From assembly GCF_015169395.1 (NCBI RefSeq), contig NZ_CP063458.1:1302001-1366000 (forward strand): a DNA stretch of 64,000 bases, given 5' to 3'. Source of the stretch: Humisphaera borealis. Lineage in GTDB: Bacteria > Planctomycetota > Phycisphaerae > Tepidisphaerales > Tepidisphaeraceae. The notes under the pieces were generated by a model. The model ran no database searches, was not told where the DNA came from, and was given only the letters and a program-made list of their open reading frames with translations. Below, in pieces: positions 44,492 to 53,642 of the stretch. A program made the translations under genes and the position numbers. Positions within the stretch are counted from its first letter, which is position 1, and each line of letters starts with the position of its first letter.

Positions 44492-44572
44492 GGTCCGCCT
44501 TGGCGGACGCGAATTGTTCGCGTGCGCCGGACCTTTGCAGCATCAACCTTCCGTCCGCCAAGGCGGACCCTA
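44489..44572. repeat. TAGGGTCCGCC repeat, inverted pair D/E between phoH and the HD-domain gene
   Basis: Bases 44489-44508 and 44553-44572 are perfect 20-base inverted copies. Copy D supplies the phoH stop codon; copy E ends two bases before ATG 44575, so the pair occupies the whole intergenic gap, including the place for a ribosome binding site. Confidence 0.88.
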
Positions 44573-44574
44573 CT

Positions 44575-46869
44575 ATGGACCTCGGCACCAAGAGTACCGC
44601 CCGGCGTCAGGAGATTCGTAAGAATCGCCCCGACGCCCAGCCACGCGACTGGCAGCAGTTGCGTGAGCGTGGAATTCCGCAGTCGATCACGATTGCGGTT
44701 GCCTTCTTTCTGCTCGCGACGGCGATCATGCTGTTGCGGCAGAACGTGGTGCCCTACCGCCCGGGCCAGCCGGTGACGCATGACATCGTCAGCCGGGTCA
44801 AGTTCAGCTACTACGACGAAAGCAAGTTCCGCCTCGCGCAGACCGAGGCATCGACCCGGGAGCCACGGGTGTACAAGGCCGACGACGAGGCCTGGCAGTC
44901 GCTCGAGAAGGACCTGCTGTCGCTGCCCATCCGCATGAGCGCGGCGACCGAGCCTCCCGACGAACTGGCAAAGATCTTTGACGACGCCGGCTCGCGCACC
45001 GCGCTGAGGCAGTTCGGCGCACCCGACGCCGCCAGAACCTACGAAGACACCGTCAAGGCTTTCCTGCAGGGCCTGATCGAGTACCGCAACAAGTCGGCGT
45101 CCAATCATCCGCTCGTCCTGATTCCTGCCGACGAGTACCGCGAGGAACGAACCCGCGGCCGGATCAGGATTGGTACCGATACGCCCATCCCGCTGAGCCA
45201 CGTGTATGCCGTCGACGACCGCGCACAGCTGGTTCCGATTCTGCAGGGACTGGCTGAGAAGGCTTTCCCGCTGGCGCTTCAGGGGAAGATGGTCGAGTAC
45301 TCCTTCGGCCGGTTGAAGCCGACCCACTTGGTCGATACCCAGGCCACCGCCTACCGCAAGAACGAGGCGTCGTCCGCCATCCTTCGGAGCGCCGGCAATC
45401 GCAATGTCGTCCCGACCGAAGTCCTGGTTTCCCGGCTCAAAGGCGCGCTCGACGACGGCGACGTGTCGCTTCTGCGCGCGGAACACGGGGCGTACCTGGA
45501 TTCGCTCAAAGGCTCGGCCTGGAAGCAGTATCTCGGCGTCGCCGCCTGCACGCTGATCATCACGTTGGTCATGGCGGCCTACATCGCGGCGTTCCAGCCG
45601 CGGGCCGTGAAGAACTATGCCCGCGGCGGCGCGATCGCCGGGCTGATGCTCGCGATGCTCCTGCTGGCCACTCTCGCCGGCATCGGCAACGGCCCGATCT
45701 ACCTCTTCGGCACAGGTCCCACGCTGCTGGTGGCGATGATTCTGGCGATCGCCTACGACCGCCGATTCGCGATGGGCATCGCAAGCCTGCACGGGTTGCT
45801 CGTGACCATCGCGTTGGACCAGCCGGCCTCGTTCTTTCTCGTGCTCTGGGTCGGCGTACTGATTGCCGGCTTCCTGCTGGACGACGTCCGGACGCGGAGC
45901 AAGCTGGTCGAGGTCGGCGGCGCCGCGGCGATCGCGATGATGTTCGCCACCGGCGCGTCGGGAATGCTCGACATGGAGTCCGGCCGCTTCGTGCTCCGCA
46001 ACTGCCTGTACACCGGGGCGGCGGGAATCGCCGCCGGCTTCATCGTCCTGGGCATCCTGCCGTTCATCGAAAAGATCTTCCGCATCACCACCAGCATGAC
46101 GCTGCTGGAACTCGGCGATCCCAGCCAGCCGCTGTTCCGCCGACTGCAGGTCGAAGCGCCCGGCACCTACAACCACAGCCTGCAGGTTGCGAACCTTGCC
46201 GAGGCCGCCGCCAAGGCGATCGGTGCCGATTCGCTCCTGTGCCGCGTCGCCGCCTACTACCACGATGTCGGCAAGATCAACAAGCCCGATTACTTCGTCG
46301 AGAACCAGATCGGCGGCCAGCAGAATCGCCACCTGAACCTCGACCCGAATCTGTCGCTGCTGATCATCGTCGGGCACGTGAAGGACGGCATTGAGCTGGC
46401 CCGAGAATACAACCTGCCGACAAGCATCATCCCGTTCATCCAGCAGCATCATGGAACGACCGTGGTCGAGTACTTCTATCGCCGGGCCTGCTCGCAGCAG
46501 GAGCAGCGCGATCCGACGACTTCGATCAGCGAGCACCACTACCGCTACGAAGGACCTCGTCCGCGGACGAAAGAGGTCGGCATCATGATGCTCGCCGACT
46601 GCGTCGAGAGCGCTACGCGTGCACTGGGCGATCCGAGTCCGGCCCAGATCGAAGGCCTCGTCCGCGACCTTACGATGCGACGGCTGCTCGACCGTCAGTT
46701 CGATGAGTGCGAACTGACGATGAAGGAGCTTGAGCTGATCCAGCGATCGCTGATCAAGACGCTCGCCGGCATGTATCACGGCCGCATTCCATACCCGAGC
46801 CAGCAACAGACCGCGCCGGAAACGATGCAGACGACCATCGGGCAGATTCGTCCGACCGGTACCGCTTAG
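44575..46869 (+). CDS. 7TM-HD family membrane protein (PgpH-like HD phosphohydrolase)
   Basis: A 764-residue protein. N-terminal membrane segment (PQSITIAVAFFLLATAIML), extracellular 7TMR-HDED domain (about 60-310), about seven membrane helices (320-500), then a cytoplasmic HD domain with YNHSLQVANLAEAAAKA and the metal-binding YYHDVGKINKPDYF. PgpH relatives hydrolyse cyclic di-AMP; that activity is inferred from the family. It sits after phoH, the usual phoH-7TMHD order. The in-frame extension to 44500 consists of repeat sequence, so ATG 44575 is preferred. No convincing Shine-Dalgarno outside the repeat. Confidence 0.9.
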   Translation: MDLGTKSTARRQEIRKNRPDAQPRDWQQLRERGIPQSITIAVAFFLLATAIMLLRQNVVPYRPGQPVTHDIVSRVKFSYYDESKFRLAQTEASTREPRVYKADDEAWQSLEKDLLSLPIRMSAATEPPDELAKIFDDAGSRTALRQFGAPDAARTYEDTVKAFLQGLIEYRNKSASNHPLVLIPADEYREERTRGRIRIGTDTPIPLSHVYAVDDRAQLVPILQGLAEKAFPLALQGKMVEYSFGRLKPTHLVDTQATAYRKNEASSAILRSAGNRNVVPTEVLVSRLKGALDDGDVSLLRAEHGAYLDSLKGSAWKQYLGVAACTLIITLVMAAYIAAFQPRAVKNYARGGAIAGLMLAMLLLATLAGIGNGPIYLFGTGPTLLVAMILAIAYDRRFAMGIASLHGLLVTIALDQPASFFLVLWVGVLIAGFLLDDVRTRSKLVEVGGAAAIAMMFATGASGMLDMESGRFVLRNCLYTGAAGIAAGFIVLGILPFIEKIFRITTSMTLLELGDPSQPLFRRLQVEAPGTYNHSLQVANLAEAAAKAIGADSLLCRVAAYYHDVGKINKPDYFVENQIGGQQNRHLNLDPNLSLLIIVGHVKDGIELAREYNLPTSIIPFIQQHHGTTVVEYFYRRACSQQEQRDPTTSISEHHYRYEGPRPRTKEVGIMMLADCVESATRALGDPSPAQIEGLVRDLTMRRLLDRQFDECELTMKELELIQRSLIKTLAGMYHGRIPYPSQQQTAPETMQTTIGQIRPTGTA

Positions 46870-46938
46870 TCCGCCGAATGCTCATTGCCATCTGAACCAA
46901 CCTCACGGATCGCGTCGAGCTGTTTTGGCTCGCGGTGA

Positions 46939-48387
46939 TCAGGCGAGAATTTCCTTGACGACCTTTCCGTAGACATCCGTCAGCCGGAAGTCTCTTCCGC
47001 CGTAGTTGAAAGTCAGCCTGGTGTGGTCGAGGCCAAGCAAGTGGAGGATGGTCGCGTGCCAGTCGTGAATGTGGACCGGCTTCTCGACGGCCTCGTAGCC
47101 GACATCGTCCGTCGCTCCGTACGCCATCCCACCCTTCATACCGCCGCCGGCCATCCAGGTGGTGTAACCTTTGTTGTTGTGGTCGCGTCCACTGCCGCTC
47201 TGGCCGTAGGGCGTTCGACCGAACTCGCCGGCCCAGATGACCAGCGTGTCGTCCAGCATGCCCCGCTGCTTCAGGTCGGCCAGTAGCCCGGCGATCGGCT
47301 TGTCGGTCGCCGTCGCGCTGTCGGCGAGCTGCTTGTCGATCATGAAGTGGTGATCCCACGTCGCAGGTGCGGTGATCTCGACGAACCGCACGCCCGCCTC
47401 GGACAGCCGCCGGGCCATCAGGCACTGACGGCCGAACCGGTCGGTCGGCTTGCCCGATCCGATGCCGTACAACTGGCGGATCGATTCCGGTTCGGCCTTG
47501 AGGTCCATCACATCCGGCACCTCGTCCTGCATGCGAAACGCCAGCTCGAACGACTCGATCGCCCCTTCGATCTCCGGGTGATAGACATCCCGATGCAGCT
47601 TGTGCTGGTTGAGGCTGCGAATCAGGTCAAGCTGCGCCCGCTGAACGTTGCGATCGGCCCCCGCTTCGCCAAGGTTCTTCATCGGCGGGCCGGGGATCTC
47701 GTCTTTCTTCAGCAGCGCGGCATAGAAACCGGGAATCTGATTGCCGCCGAGCTTTGTCCCCTGAAAGATCGGCGGAAGGAAAGAACTTCCGTAGTTGCGC
47801 GCCCCGCCGTTGTCGGTCGGCGGATTGATCGTGACGAAGCCGGGCAGGTTGGCGTTCTCGCTGCCCAGACCGTAGATCGACCACGCCCCGACCGAGGGCC
47901 GGGTGAACTGGAAGCTGCCGGTGTGCATCTGCACGAACGCCTGCGAGTGGTTCGGCAGGTCGGTGTGCATGCTGTTGATCATGCACAGGTCGTCGGCATG
48001 GGCGGCCAGGTGCGGAAAGACCTGCGAAAACCAGAGGCCCGATTTGCCGTGCTGCGAGAACTGGTACGCCGACCCCAGCAGCTTTGCCCCGCCGCGGCCC
48101 GACATCGCTTTGCCGGAATTCTTCTGCAGTGCCGGCTTGTAGTCGAACGTATCCACGTGCGACGGACCGCCGTTCATGCATAGAAAGATGACGCGCTTGG
48201 CGCGGGCAGGGAAATGAACTGCCTTGGGAGACAATGCCCCACCGGCCGCGCCGCTTCCGGCGTCCTTCGTCGCCGCCTGGCTCGCCAATCCGGCGAACGC
48301 AAGGTAGCCGAAGCCCGACGCAGCAGACTTGAGCGCATGTCGGCGAGAGAACATCATCGGTAAACTCGAAGCGGTTGCGGTGTACAT
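46939..48387 (-). CDS. DUF1501 family exported protein (second copy)
   Basis: A 482-residue DUF1501 protein with a Tat-type signal SRRHALKSAASGFGYLAFAG. Landmarks match the first copy at 21529: FLCMNGGPSHVDTFDYKP, LVIWAGEFGRTPYGQ, GRDHNNKGYTTWMAGGGMKGG. ATG 48387 has GGAG about nine bases upstream; the frame is open to a TTG at 48408. Unlike the first copy, no DUF1549/DUF1553 gene is adjacent; the nearest is at 55.6 kb on the other strand. Confidence 0.92.
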   Translation of the reverse strand: MYTATASSLPMMFSRRHALKSAASGFGYLAFAGLASQAATKDAGSGAAGGALSPKAVHFPARAKRVIFLCMNGGPSHVDTFDYKPALQKNSGKAMSGRGGAKLLGSAYQFSQHGKSGLWFSQVFPHLAAHADDLCMINSMHTDLPNHSQAFVQMHTGSFQFTRPSVGAWSIYGLGSENANLPGFVTINPPTDNGGARNYGSSFLPPIFQGTKLGGNQIPGFYAALLKKDEIPGPPMKNLGEAGADRNVQRAQLDLIRSLNQHKLHRDVYHPEIEGAIESFELAFRMQDEVPDVMDLKAEPESIRQLYGIGSGKPTDRFGRQCLMARRLSEAGVRFVEITAPATWDHHFMIDKQLADSATATDKPIAGLLADLKQRGMLDDTLVIWAGEFGRTPYGQSGSGRDHNNKGYTTWMAGGGMKGGMAYGATDDVGYEAVEKPVHIHDWHATILHLLGLDHTRLTFNYGGRDFRLTDVYGKVVKEILA

Positions 48388-48567
48388 ACGGTTCAACTCC
48401 GATGACAAGCGGATCGATGGTGCAGACCGCTCCGTTACGATAGAAGCATCTCCCGGCTGTATACCGTCGGAAACGGTCGGCGCGGCAGGTGAGTCGCTGG
48501 TTTAGTCGCGTCTGGTTCGGTTGGCTTCTGTCGCGCGTTAGCAAGACGAACCAAACTCCATCCACCC

Positions 48568-49446
48568 ATGATCGAACCTCTCCTATCCGATCAGGCCTTC
48601 CTCGACGACGTCGACGCGACGCTCAAGCTGCCCGGGCAGATTCACCTCTGGTGGCTCGGACAGAGCGGCTACCTCCTGCGCGTCGGCGGGCGATCGATCG
48701 TGATCGATCCCTATCTGTCCGACTCACTGACCGTCAAGTACGCCGCCACTGACAAGCCGCATACGCGCATCAGTCGCCGGGTTGTAGATCCGGCGAAACT
48801 CGGATTCGCCGATGTTGTCCTTAGCAGTCACGCGCACACCGATCATCTCGATCCCGAAACGCTGCGACCCCTGCTGGCGGGGCGAACGCCCGGGCCGTTC
48901 GTCATCGCGCCGGCGGCTATCCTTCCGCTGGTCGCAGAGCGAACGGGTCGAACCATAGGTGACACCAGCCTCGTCGGCGTTGATGCCGGGGTTTCGACTT
49001 CGTTCTTCGGCATGACCATCACCGCCGTAGCCTCCGCCCATGAAACTGTCGAGCGCGACGAGCAACGCCGCTGCCGGTTTCTCGGCTTCGTCATAGATGT
49101 CGGCGGCTTCCGCATCTACCACAGCGGCGACACCATGCTCTACGACGGCCTCGTCGAGACGCTGCGACCGTTTGACCTCGACATCGCCCTGCTCCCGATC
49201 AATGGCCGCAAACCCGAACGCCGGGTCGCCGGCAACACCAACGGCCGCGAGGCGGCCTGGCTGGCAAAGGAGATCGGTGCCGGGTTGGTGATTCCCCATC
49301 ACTACGACCTTTTCGCGTTCAACACCGCCGACCCGGCCGACGAGTTCATCCCCGAGTGCCAACGGCTGGGACAGCCTTACCGCGTGCTGCGCCTCGGCGA
49401 ACGACATTCGGCCGACTTCTCCGCCTCCGGCGTAGAGAAGCGCTGA
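48568..49446 (+). CDS. MBL-fold metallo-hydrolase (UlaG-like)
   Basis: A 292-residue metallo-beta-lactamase fold protein. Metal ligands H88, H90, D92 and H93 in SSHAHTDHLD; further ligands in ASAHE and YHSGDTMLYDG; final HHYDLF. The residues after the first strands (WWLGQSGYLLR) and the overall layout match the UlaG/L-ascorbate-6-phosphate lactonase group. The substrate is unknown; no ascorbate genes are nearby. It is divergent from the DUF1501 gene. Confidence 0.9.
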   Translation: MIEPLLSDQAFLDDVDATLKLPGQIHLWWLGQSGYLLRVGGRSIVIDPYLSDSLTVKYAATDKPHTRISRRVVDPAKLGFADVVLSSHAHTDHLDPETLRPLLAGRTPGPFVIAPAAILPLVAERTGRTIGDTSLVGVDAGVSTSFFGMTITAVASAHETVERDEQRRCRFLGFVIDVGGFRIYHSGDTMLYDGLVETLRPFDLDIALLPINGRKPERRVAGNTNGREAAWLAKEIGAGLVIPHHYDLFAFNTADPADEFIPECQRLGQPYRVLRLGERHSADFSASGVEKR

Positions 49447-49475
49447 ATCGATTTCGCTGCTCGAATGAAACTCCC

Positions 49476-49874
49476 TCACCCGAAGAACGCCCACAACACG
49501 CTCGTCAGCAGTGCCAACCCGAATCCAACCCACACCCAGATCGGCCAGCCCCGGGACAGCTCTTCTTCCATCACATAGTGCCCGCACTTGGGGCAGCGCT
49601 CGGCGTCTTCCAGGATCATCTTCCGGCAGTTCGGGCAGGCGACCAGATCGGGCTCGTCGCTGCGGCGAAGGTCGACGGCATCGGGGCCTTCAGGATGGAG
49701 GTCCTGGTCGTCGTCAGTCACATCGGCATCGACGTCGTCGACCTCGTCAGCGTCCTGGTCATCGTCTCGATAGCCACCAGCTCCGGAAGGTCCGTCGTCG
49801 CTGTAGGACGTCGATTCGACGCCTTCGTCGTCGTCAGGACGCTTGCGGTGATAGTCTCGGTCCTGCCATCCCAT
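49476..49874 (-). CDS. Acidic zinc-ribbon protein with C-terminal membrane anchor
   Basis: A 132-residue protein. The N-terminal 80 residues are extremely rich in Asp (DDDQDADEVDDVDADVTDDD) and probably disordered. A zinc ribbon follows (C80-PN-C83 ... C94-PK-C97). The C-terminus is one hydrophobic helix (WPIWVWVGFGLALLTSVLWAF), suggesting a tail-anchored membrane protein with the acidic part in the cytoplasm. No family function is recognised. Confidence 0.8.
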   Translation of the reverse strand: MGWQDRDYHRKRPDDDEGVESTSYSDDGPSGAGGYRDDDQDADEVDDVDADVTDDDQDLHPEGPDAVDLRRSDEPDLVACPNCRKMILEDAERCPKCGHYVMEEELSRGWPIWVWVGFGLALLTSVLWAFFG

Positions 49875-49904
49875 GCGCGCCTCCGATCTTCGTCCTGCCG
49901 CCGA

Positions 49905-51338
49905 TCAAAACTCCCGCAGCGCCGCCCGGGCCGCATGGTAACCGCACATGCCATGCACGCCGCCGCCGGGAGGCGTGCTGGCCGAACAAAGATACAGACC
50001 CTTCGCGGGCGTGCGGTACGGATTCCTGCTGAGCACCGGCCGCGCGAAGGTCTGCCAGAATGTCGATGCCCCGCCGGCGATGTCGCCGCCGATCAGGTTG
50101 GGGTTCCATGCGGCAAAGTCGGCGGCCGTCGTGACCTTCCTGGCGAGCACGCAGTCGCGGAAGCCCGGCGCAAACCGCTCGAGCTGCGCCTCGATGCGTT
50201 CGGTCACGTCGGCCGTCGATCCGTGCGGCACATGAGCATAGGCCCAGAACGTCTGCTTGCCTTCAGGAGCCCTGGTCGGATCAAACCGCGACGCCTGCAC
50301 CGCCAACACGTAAGGCCGCGGCGCACACCGTCCGTCCCACGGAAATTGCTCGGCGTCGGCGATGTCGTCGAAGGTTCCGCCGAGATGAATCGTTCCGGCC
50401 CTGCCGACGTCGGCGCATTTCCACGGCACCGGCTGCGACAGCGCGTAGTCGATCTTGAACGCGCCCGGTCCGTGGGCGTAGTGCATCAGCTTTTTGACGT
50501 ACGCCGGCGGAAGCCTTGAGCCGGCGATGGTGGCCAGGTTGCGCGGCGCGACATCACACAGGATGACCTTCGCCGCCGGGAGTTCGTCGAGCGAACGGAT
50601 GTGCCGTCCCAGTTCGATCGTTCCGCCGAGCGTCCGCAGGTGTGCCGCCAGCGCGTCGGCCAGTTTCTGCGATCCGCCCTTGGCGACGGGCCATCCGCCG
50701 GCATGGGCTGCGGTCATCAGCACCAGGCCGTACGCCGCCGATCCCATCCATTCCATCGGAAGCACCGAATGTGCTGCACAGCCGGCGAACAGTGCCTTGG
50801 CGGCGGTCGTCAGGAAGTTCTGCTCGACAAACGCCCGCGCCGATTTCATCGCCTTCATCCCGAATCCCGCCATCAGCAACGGGTGCTTCGGAAATGCCAG
50901 TGGAGACGACAGCAGCTGTGGCGACAGCTTCGACCAGTGCCGGGTCATCAACTCGAAAATGTTCCGATAGTGACCGCCGTCACGGCCGAGCTGCTCGGCC
51001 GTCTGTTCCACCGAACGGTGCAGCAAAACGGCCGACCCGTCGTCCAACGGATGCGCGACGGGGATCTCCGGGTGCACCAGTTCCATGCCGTAGTCGCTCA
51101 GCGGCAATGACGAGAACAACGGCGACGCCAGGCACAGCGCCTGCACGGTAGAACAATGGTCATGCACGAAGCCGGGCAGAGTCAGCTCGGCCGACCGCAT
51201 GCCACCGCCGACGGTGTCGGCCGCCTCGTAGACGATGACGGATTTTCCGTTGCGTGCCAGTTCGATCGCCGCCCCAAGACCGTTCGGTCCCGAGCCGATG
51301 ACGATCGCGTCGTAACTCTTTGCAGTGGTGCTGGTCAT
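49905..51338 (-). CDS. Phytoene-dehydrogenase-like FAD oxidoreductase
   Basis: A 477-residue flavoprotein. The N-terminal motif is AIVIGSGPNGLGAAIELARNGKSV followed by EAADTVGGGMRS (read in pieces). The C-terminus has LYLCSASTPPGGGVHGMCGYHAA, the second FAD-binding segment. It resembles the CrtI-like/NAD(P)-binding Rossmann group (COG1233). No carotenoid genes are adjacent, so the substrate is open. It is about 30 bases from the zinc-ribbon gene on the same strand. Confidence 0.9.
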   Translation of the reverse strand: MTSTTAKSYDAIVIGSGPNGLGAAIELARNGKSVIVYEAADTVGGGMRSAELTLPGFVHDHCSTVQALCLASPLFSSLPLSDYGMELVHPEIPVAHPLDDGSAVLLHRSVEQTAEQLGRDGGHYRNIFELMTRHWSKLSPQLLSSPLAFPKHPLLMAGFGMKAMKSARAFVEQNFLTTAAKALFAGCAAHSVLPMEWMGSAAYGLVLMTAAHAGGWPVAKGGSQKLADALAAHLRTLGGTIELGRHIRSLDELPAAKVILCDVAPRNLATIAGSRLPPAYVKKLMHYAHGPGAFKIDYALSQPVPWKCADVGRAGTIHLGGTFDDIADAEQFPWDGRCAPRPYVLAVQASRFDPTRAPEGKQTFWAYAHVPHGSTADVTERIEAQLERFAPGFRDCVLARKVTTAADFAAWNPNLIGGDIAGGASTFWQTFARPVLSRNPYRTPAKGLYLCSASTPPGGGVHGMCGYHAARAALREF

Positions 51339-51532
51339 GTGGGCCGCTGTGATAGCGGAGGATCAGTCCGCTGGCTACGGGTTGGAATCTGAAAGCTGGT
51401 TTCCCGACGATGCCGACAGATTCCGTGCTCCTGTTAAGTGATCGCGCCGGCCCGCGCAATTTTTCAGCCGCCGGGGCGTCGTAGATGTCGATTCGACAAG
51501 TTCATCGATCGTCCTGACCCTGCGGAGAAGCC

Positions 51533-52966
51533 ATGCGTGCCTTTGCCCTTCTGTTCATCCTGCTGTCGGCGTTCGGAGCGCGGCCGGCGGCTGCCGCGAC
51601 TGCCAAGCCCAATGTCATCCTCGTCCTGATCGACGACATGGGCTGGGCCGACTTCTCCTGCTTCGGCAACAAGGCGGTCAAAACGGAACAGATCGACCGC
51701 CTGGCCGCCGAAGGACTTCGCTTTGAGCAGTTCTACGTCAATTCGCCGATCTGCTCCCCGTCGCGAACGGCCCTCTCGACCGGGCAGTATCCGCACCGCT
51801 GGCGGATCACCTCGTTCCTGAACAACCGCAAGAACAACGACGACCGGGGCGTCGCCCAGTGGCTCGACCCTAAAGCGCCCATGCTCGCCCGCACGCTTAA
51901 AGGTGCCGGCTACGCGACCGGACACTTCGGCAAGTGGCACATGGGCGGCCAGCGCGACGTCGGCGAAGCGCCACTGATCACCGAGTATGGCTTCGACGCG
52001 TCGCTCACCAACTTCGAAGGCCTGGGCCCGCGCTTGCTTCCACTCGGTAATGCGTTTGACGGCAAACCGCCGAAGAAACACGCGCTCGGCTCCGACCTGC
52101 TCGGCCATGGCCCGATCACCTGGGAAGACCGCGCCAAGATCACCGCGTCGTACACGACGGCGGCGATCGAGTTCATCAAGAAGTCCTCCGCCGCCGGTAC
52201 GCCCTTCTACGTTAATCTCTGGCCGGATGACGTCCATTCCCCGTTCTTCCCGCCCGAAGCGCAACGCGGCGACGGCAAGAAACAGGCGCTGTACAACGGC
52301 GTGCTCCGCACCATGGACGGGCAACTGGGCATTCTGTTCGACTTCATCCGGGCCGATGCCGGGCTTCGCGACAGCACGCTGATCCTGGTCTGCTCCGACA
52401 ACGGCCCCGAGCCGGGCGCGGGCAGCGCCGGCCCCTTTCGCGGCAGCAAAGGAATGCTGTACGAAGGCGGCGTCCGATCGCCGCTGATCGCCTGGGGCCC
52501 CGGGCTCATGAAACATTCCGGAGCCGGCAAGAGCATTTCCCCCGGCAGCGTCAACAAGACCTCGTTCCTGGCGGCGATCGACTTGGCCCCGAGCATCCTT
52601 GCGATCACGGGCACTACGCCACCGGCAGGCGTGGAATACGACGGCGTTTCCATGGCTGATGTCCTCCTGGGCCAGTCGGAGCGGTCTCGCGATAAGCCGC
52701 TGTTCTTCCGCCGACCGCCGGACCGAGGCGACTTCGGCGGCATTACCAACCTGCCCGACCTGGCCGTCCGCGACGGCAAGTGGAAACTGCTGTGCGACTA
52801 CGACGGCTCCAATGCGCAGCTTTACGACCTCGAAACCGACCGCGGCGAGACGGTCAACCTCGCCGGGAAGGACCCCGCCCGCGTCCAGACCCTGACCGCC
52901 GCGGCGATCGCGTGGCACAAGTCCATGCCGCCGGACAATGGGGCAACGTATCGCCCGGCGAAGTAA
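51533..52966 (+). CDS. Sulfatase (arylsulfatase A type, exported)
   Basis: A 477-residue sulfatase. Signal peptide 1-22. Metal-binding PNVILVLIDDMGWADFSC. The formylglycine motif C74-S-P-S-R78 in ICSPSRTALSTGQYPHRW marks a type I sulfatase needing FGE maturation. Also HFGKWHMGG and CSDNGPEPG, contributing Lys, His and metal ligands. It cleaves sulfate esters, in planctomycetes usually of polysaccharides, in the periplasm or outside. No FGE gene is in the window. The downstream 675 bases are repeats. Confidence 0.94.
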   Translation: MRAFALLFILLSAFGARPAAAATAKPNVILVLIDDMGWADFSCFGNKAVKTEQIDRLAAEGLRFEQFYVNSPICSPSRTALSTGQYPHRWRITSFLNNRKNNDDRGVAQWLDPKAPMLARTLKGAGYATGHFGKWHMGGQRDVGEAPLITEYGFDASLTNFEGLGPRLLPLGNAFDGKPPKKHALGSDLLGHGPITWEDRAKITASYTTAAIEFIKKSSAAGTPFYVNLWPDDVHSPFFPPEAQRGDGKKQALYNGVLRTMDGQLGILFDFIRADAGLRDSTLILVCSDNGPEPGAGSAGPFRGSKGMLYEGGVRSPLIAWGPGLMKHSGAGKSISPGSVNKTSFLAAIDLAPSILAITGTTPPAGVEYDGVSMADVLLGQSERSRDKPLFFRRPPDRGDFGGITNLPDLAVRDGKWKLLCDYDGSNAQLYDLETDRGETVNLAGKDPARVQTLTAAAIAWHKSMPPDNGATYRPAK

Positions 52967-53036
52967 ACGAGCGTGTCCAAGGGAAGAAGCAATCGCGACC
53001 GTTTAGCGGTCGCACCGCAGGTGCACGTTCTGTGCG

Positions 53037-53420
53037 ATGCCCGACACGGCATGTCCCTTTCACACTCTGCCAAACGAACCCAAGACCGACTTCGCCAAAC
53101 GATGGACTTCCCCCCAAATAGTGGGCGCGCCGAACGAAGGCCATAATGGCCAACGCAAGGAGTGTCCCAATGAGCAAGAAGCATCCGAACAACGGCAACC
53201 CGTCGAGCAACCCGAGATTGCCGAACGAACCCAAGATCGCGTGGTGCCACGGGTCGGCGGTACCCCGCAGACCCGTGCGCGGACCGACCGTCGGCACGGG
53301 TCTCCGGCGTACCGGCGACCTGTGGCACCAGATCGACCTCACTTCGCTGAACGAACCCGACATTGCCGAACGAACCCAAGGTGGCCGAACGAACCCGAGC
53401 GTCGGCCATCGAGCCTGTCA
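53037..53420. repeat. 87-bp cloverleaf repeat, fifth copy, with AACGAACCC spacer motifs
   Basis: The unit 53243-53329 is exactly 87 bases, like the four at 11.8-12.3 kb, with the same outer stem (GGTGCCAC / GTGGCACC, C-A interruption tolerated) and two hairpins. By its flanks (AACGAACCC, reverse of GGGTTCGTT) it points the other way. Spacer motifs recur from about 53060 to 53400. The 675-base gap 52967-53642 holds this and no gene I can support. Confidence 0.85.
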
Positions 53421-53642
53421 CACCGCAGCGTCCGAGCCTTTCTCACGAACCGACGCCCTCCTCTCCTTGACATATATGTTAGCTTAATGTATGGTATATG
53501 CAACGACTAAATCTCCGCTCCCCGCGTCGGGCATCACGATCGTGACGTCGCGCTGTTTTCCTTCGCCGGTGGGTCAGGCCGGCGGGCTTCTCGGCTTTTC
53601 AGCCACTCGATTTGCCCGCGCCCCTGCGATACCTTCCGCCCC

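Noticed and set aside
44467-46806. A 779-codon minus-strand frame opposite the 7TM-HD gene
   Set aside because: The plus-strand protein has membrane segments and an HD domain; the antisense frame is a low-complexity Arg/Asp/Gly shadow.
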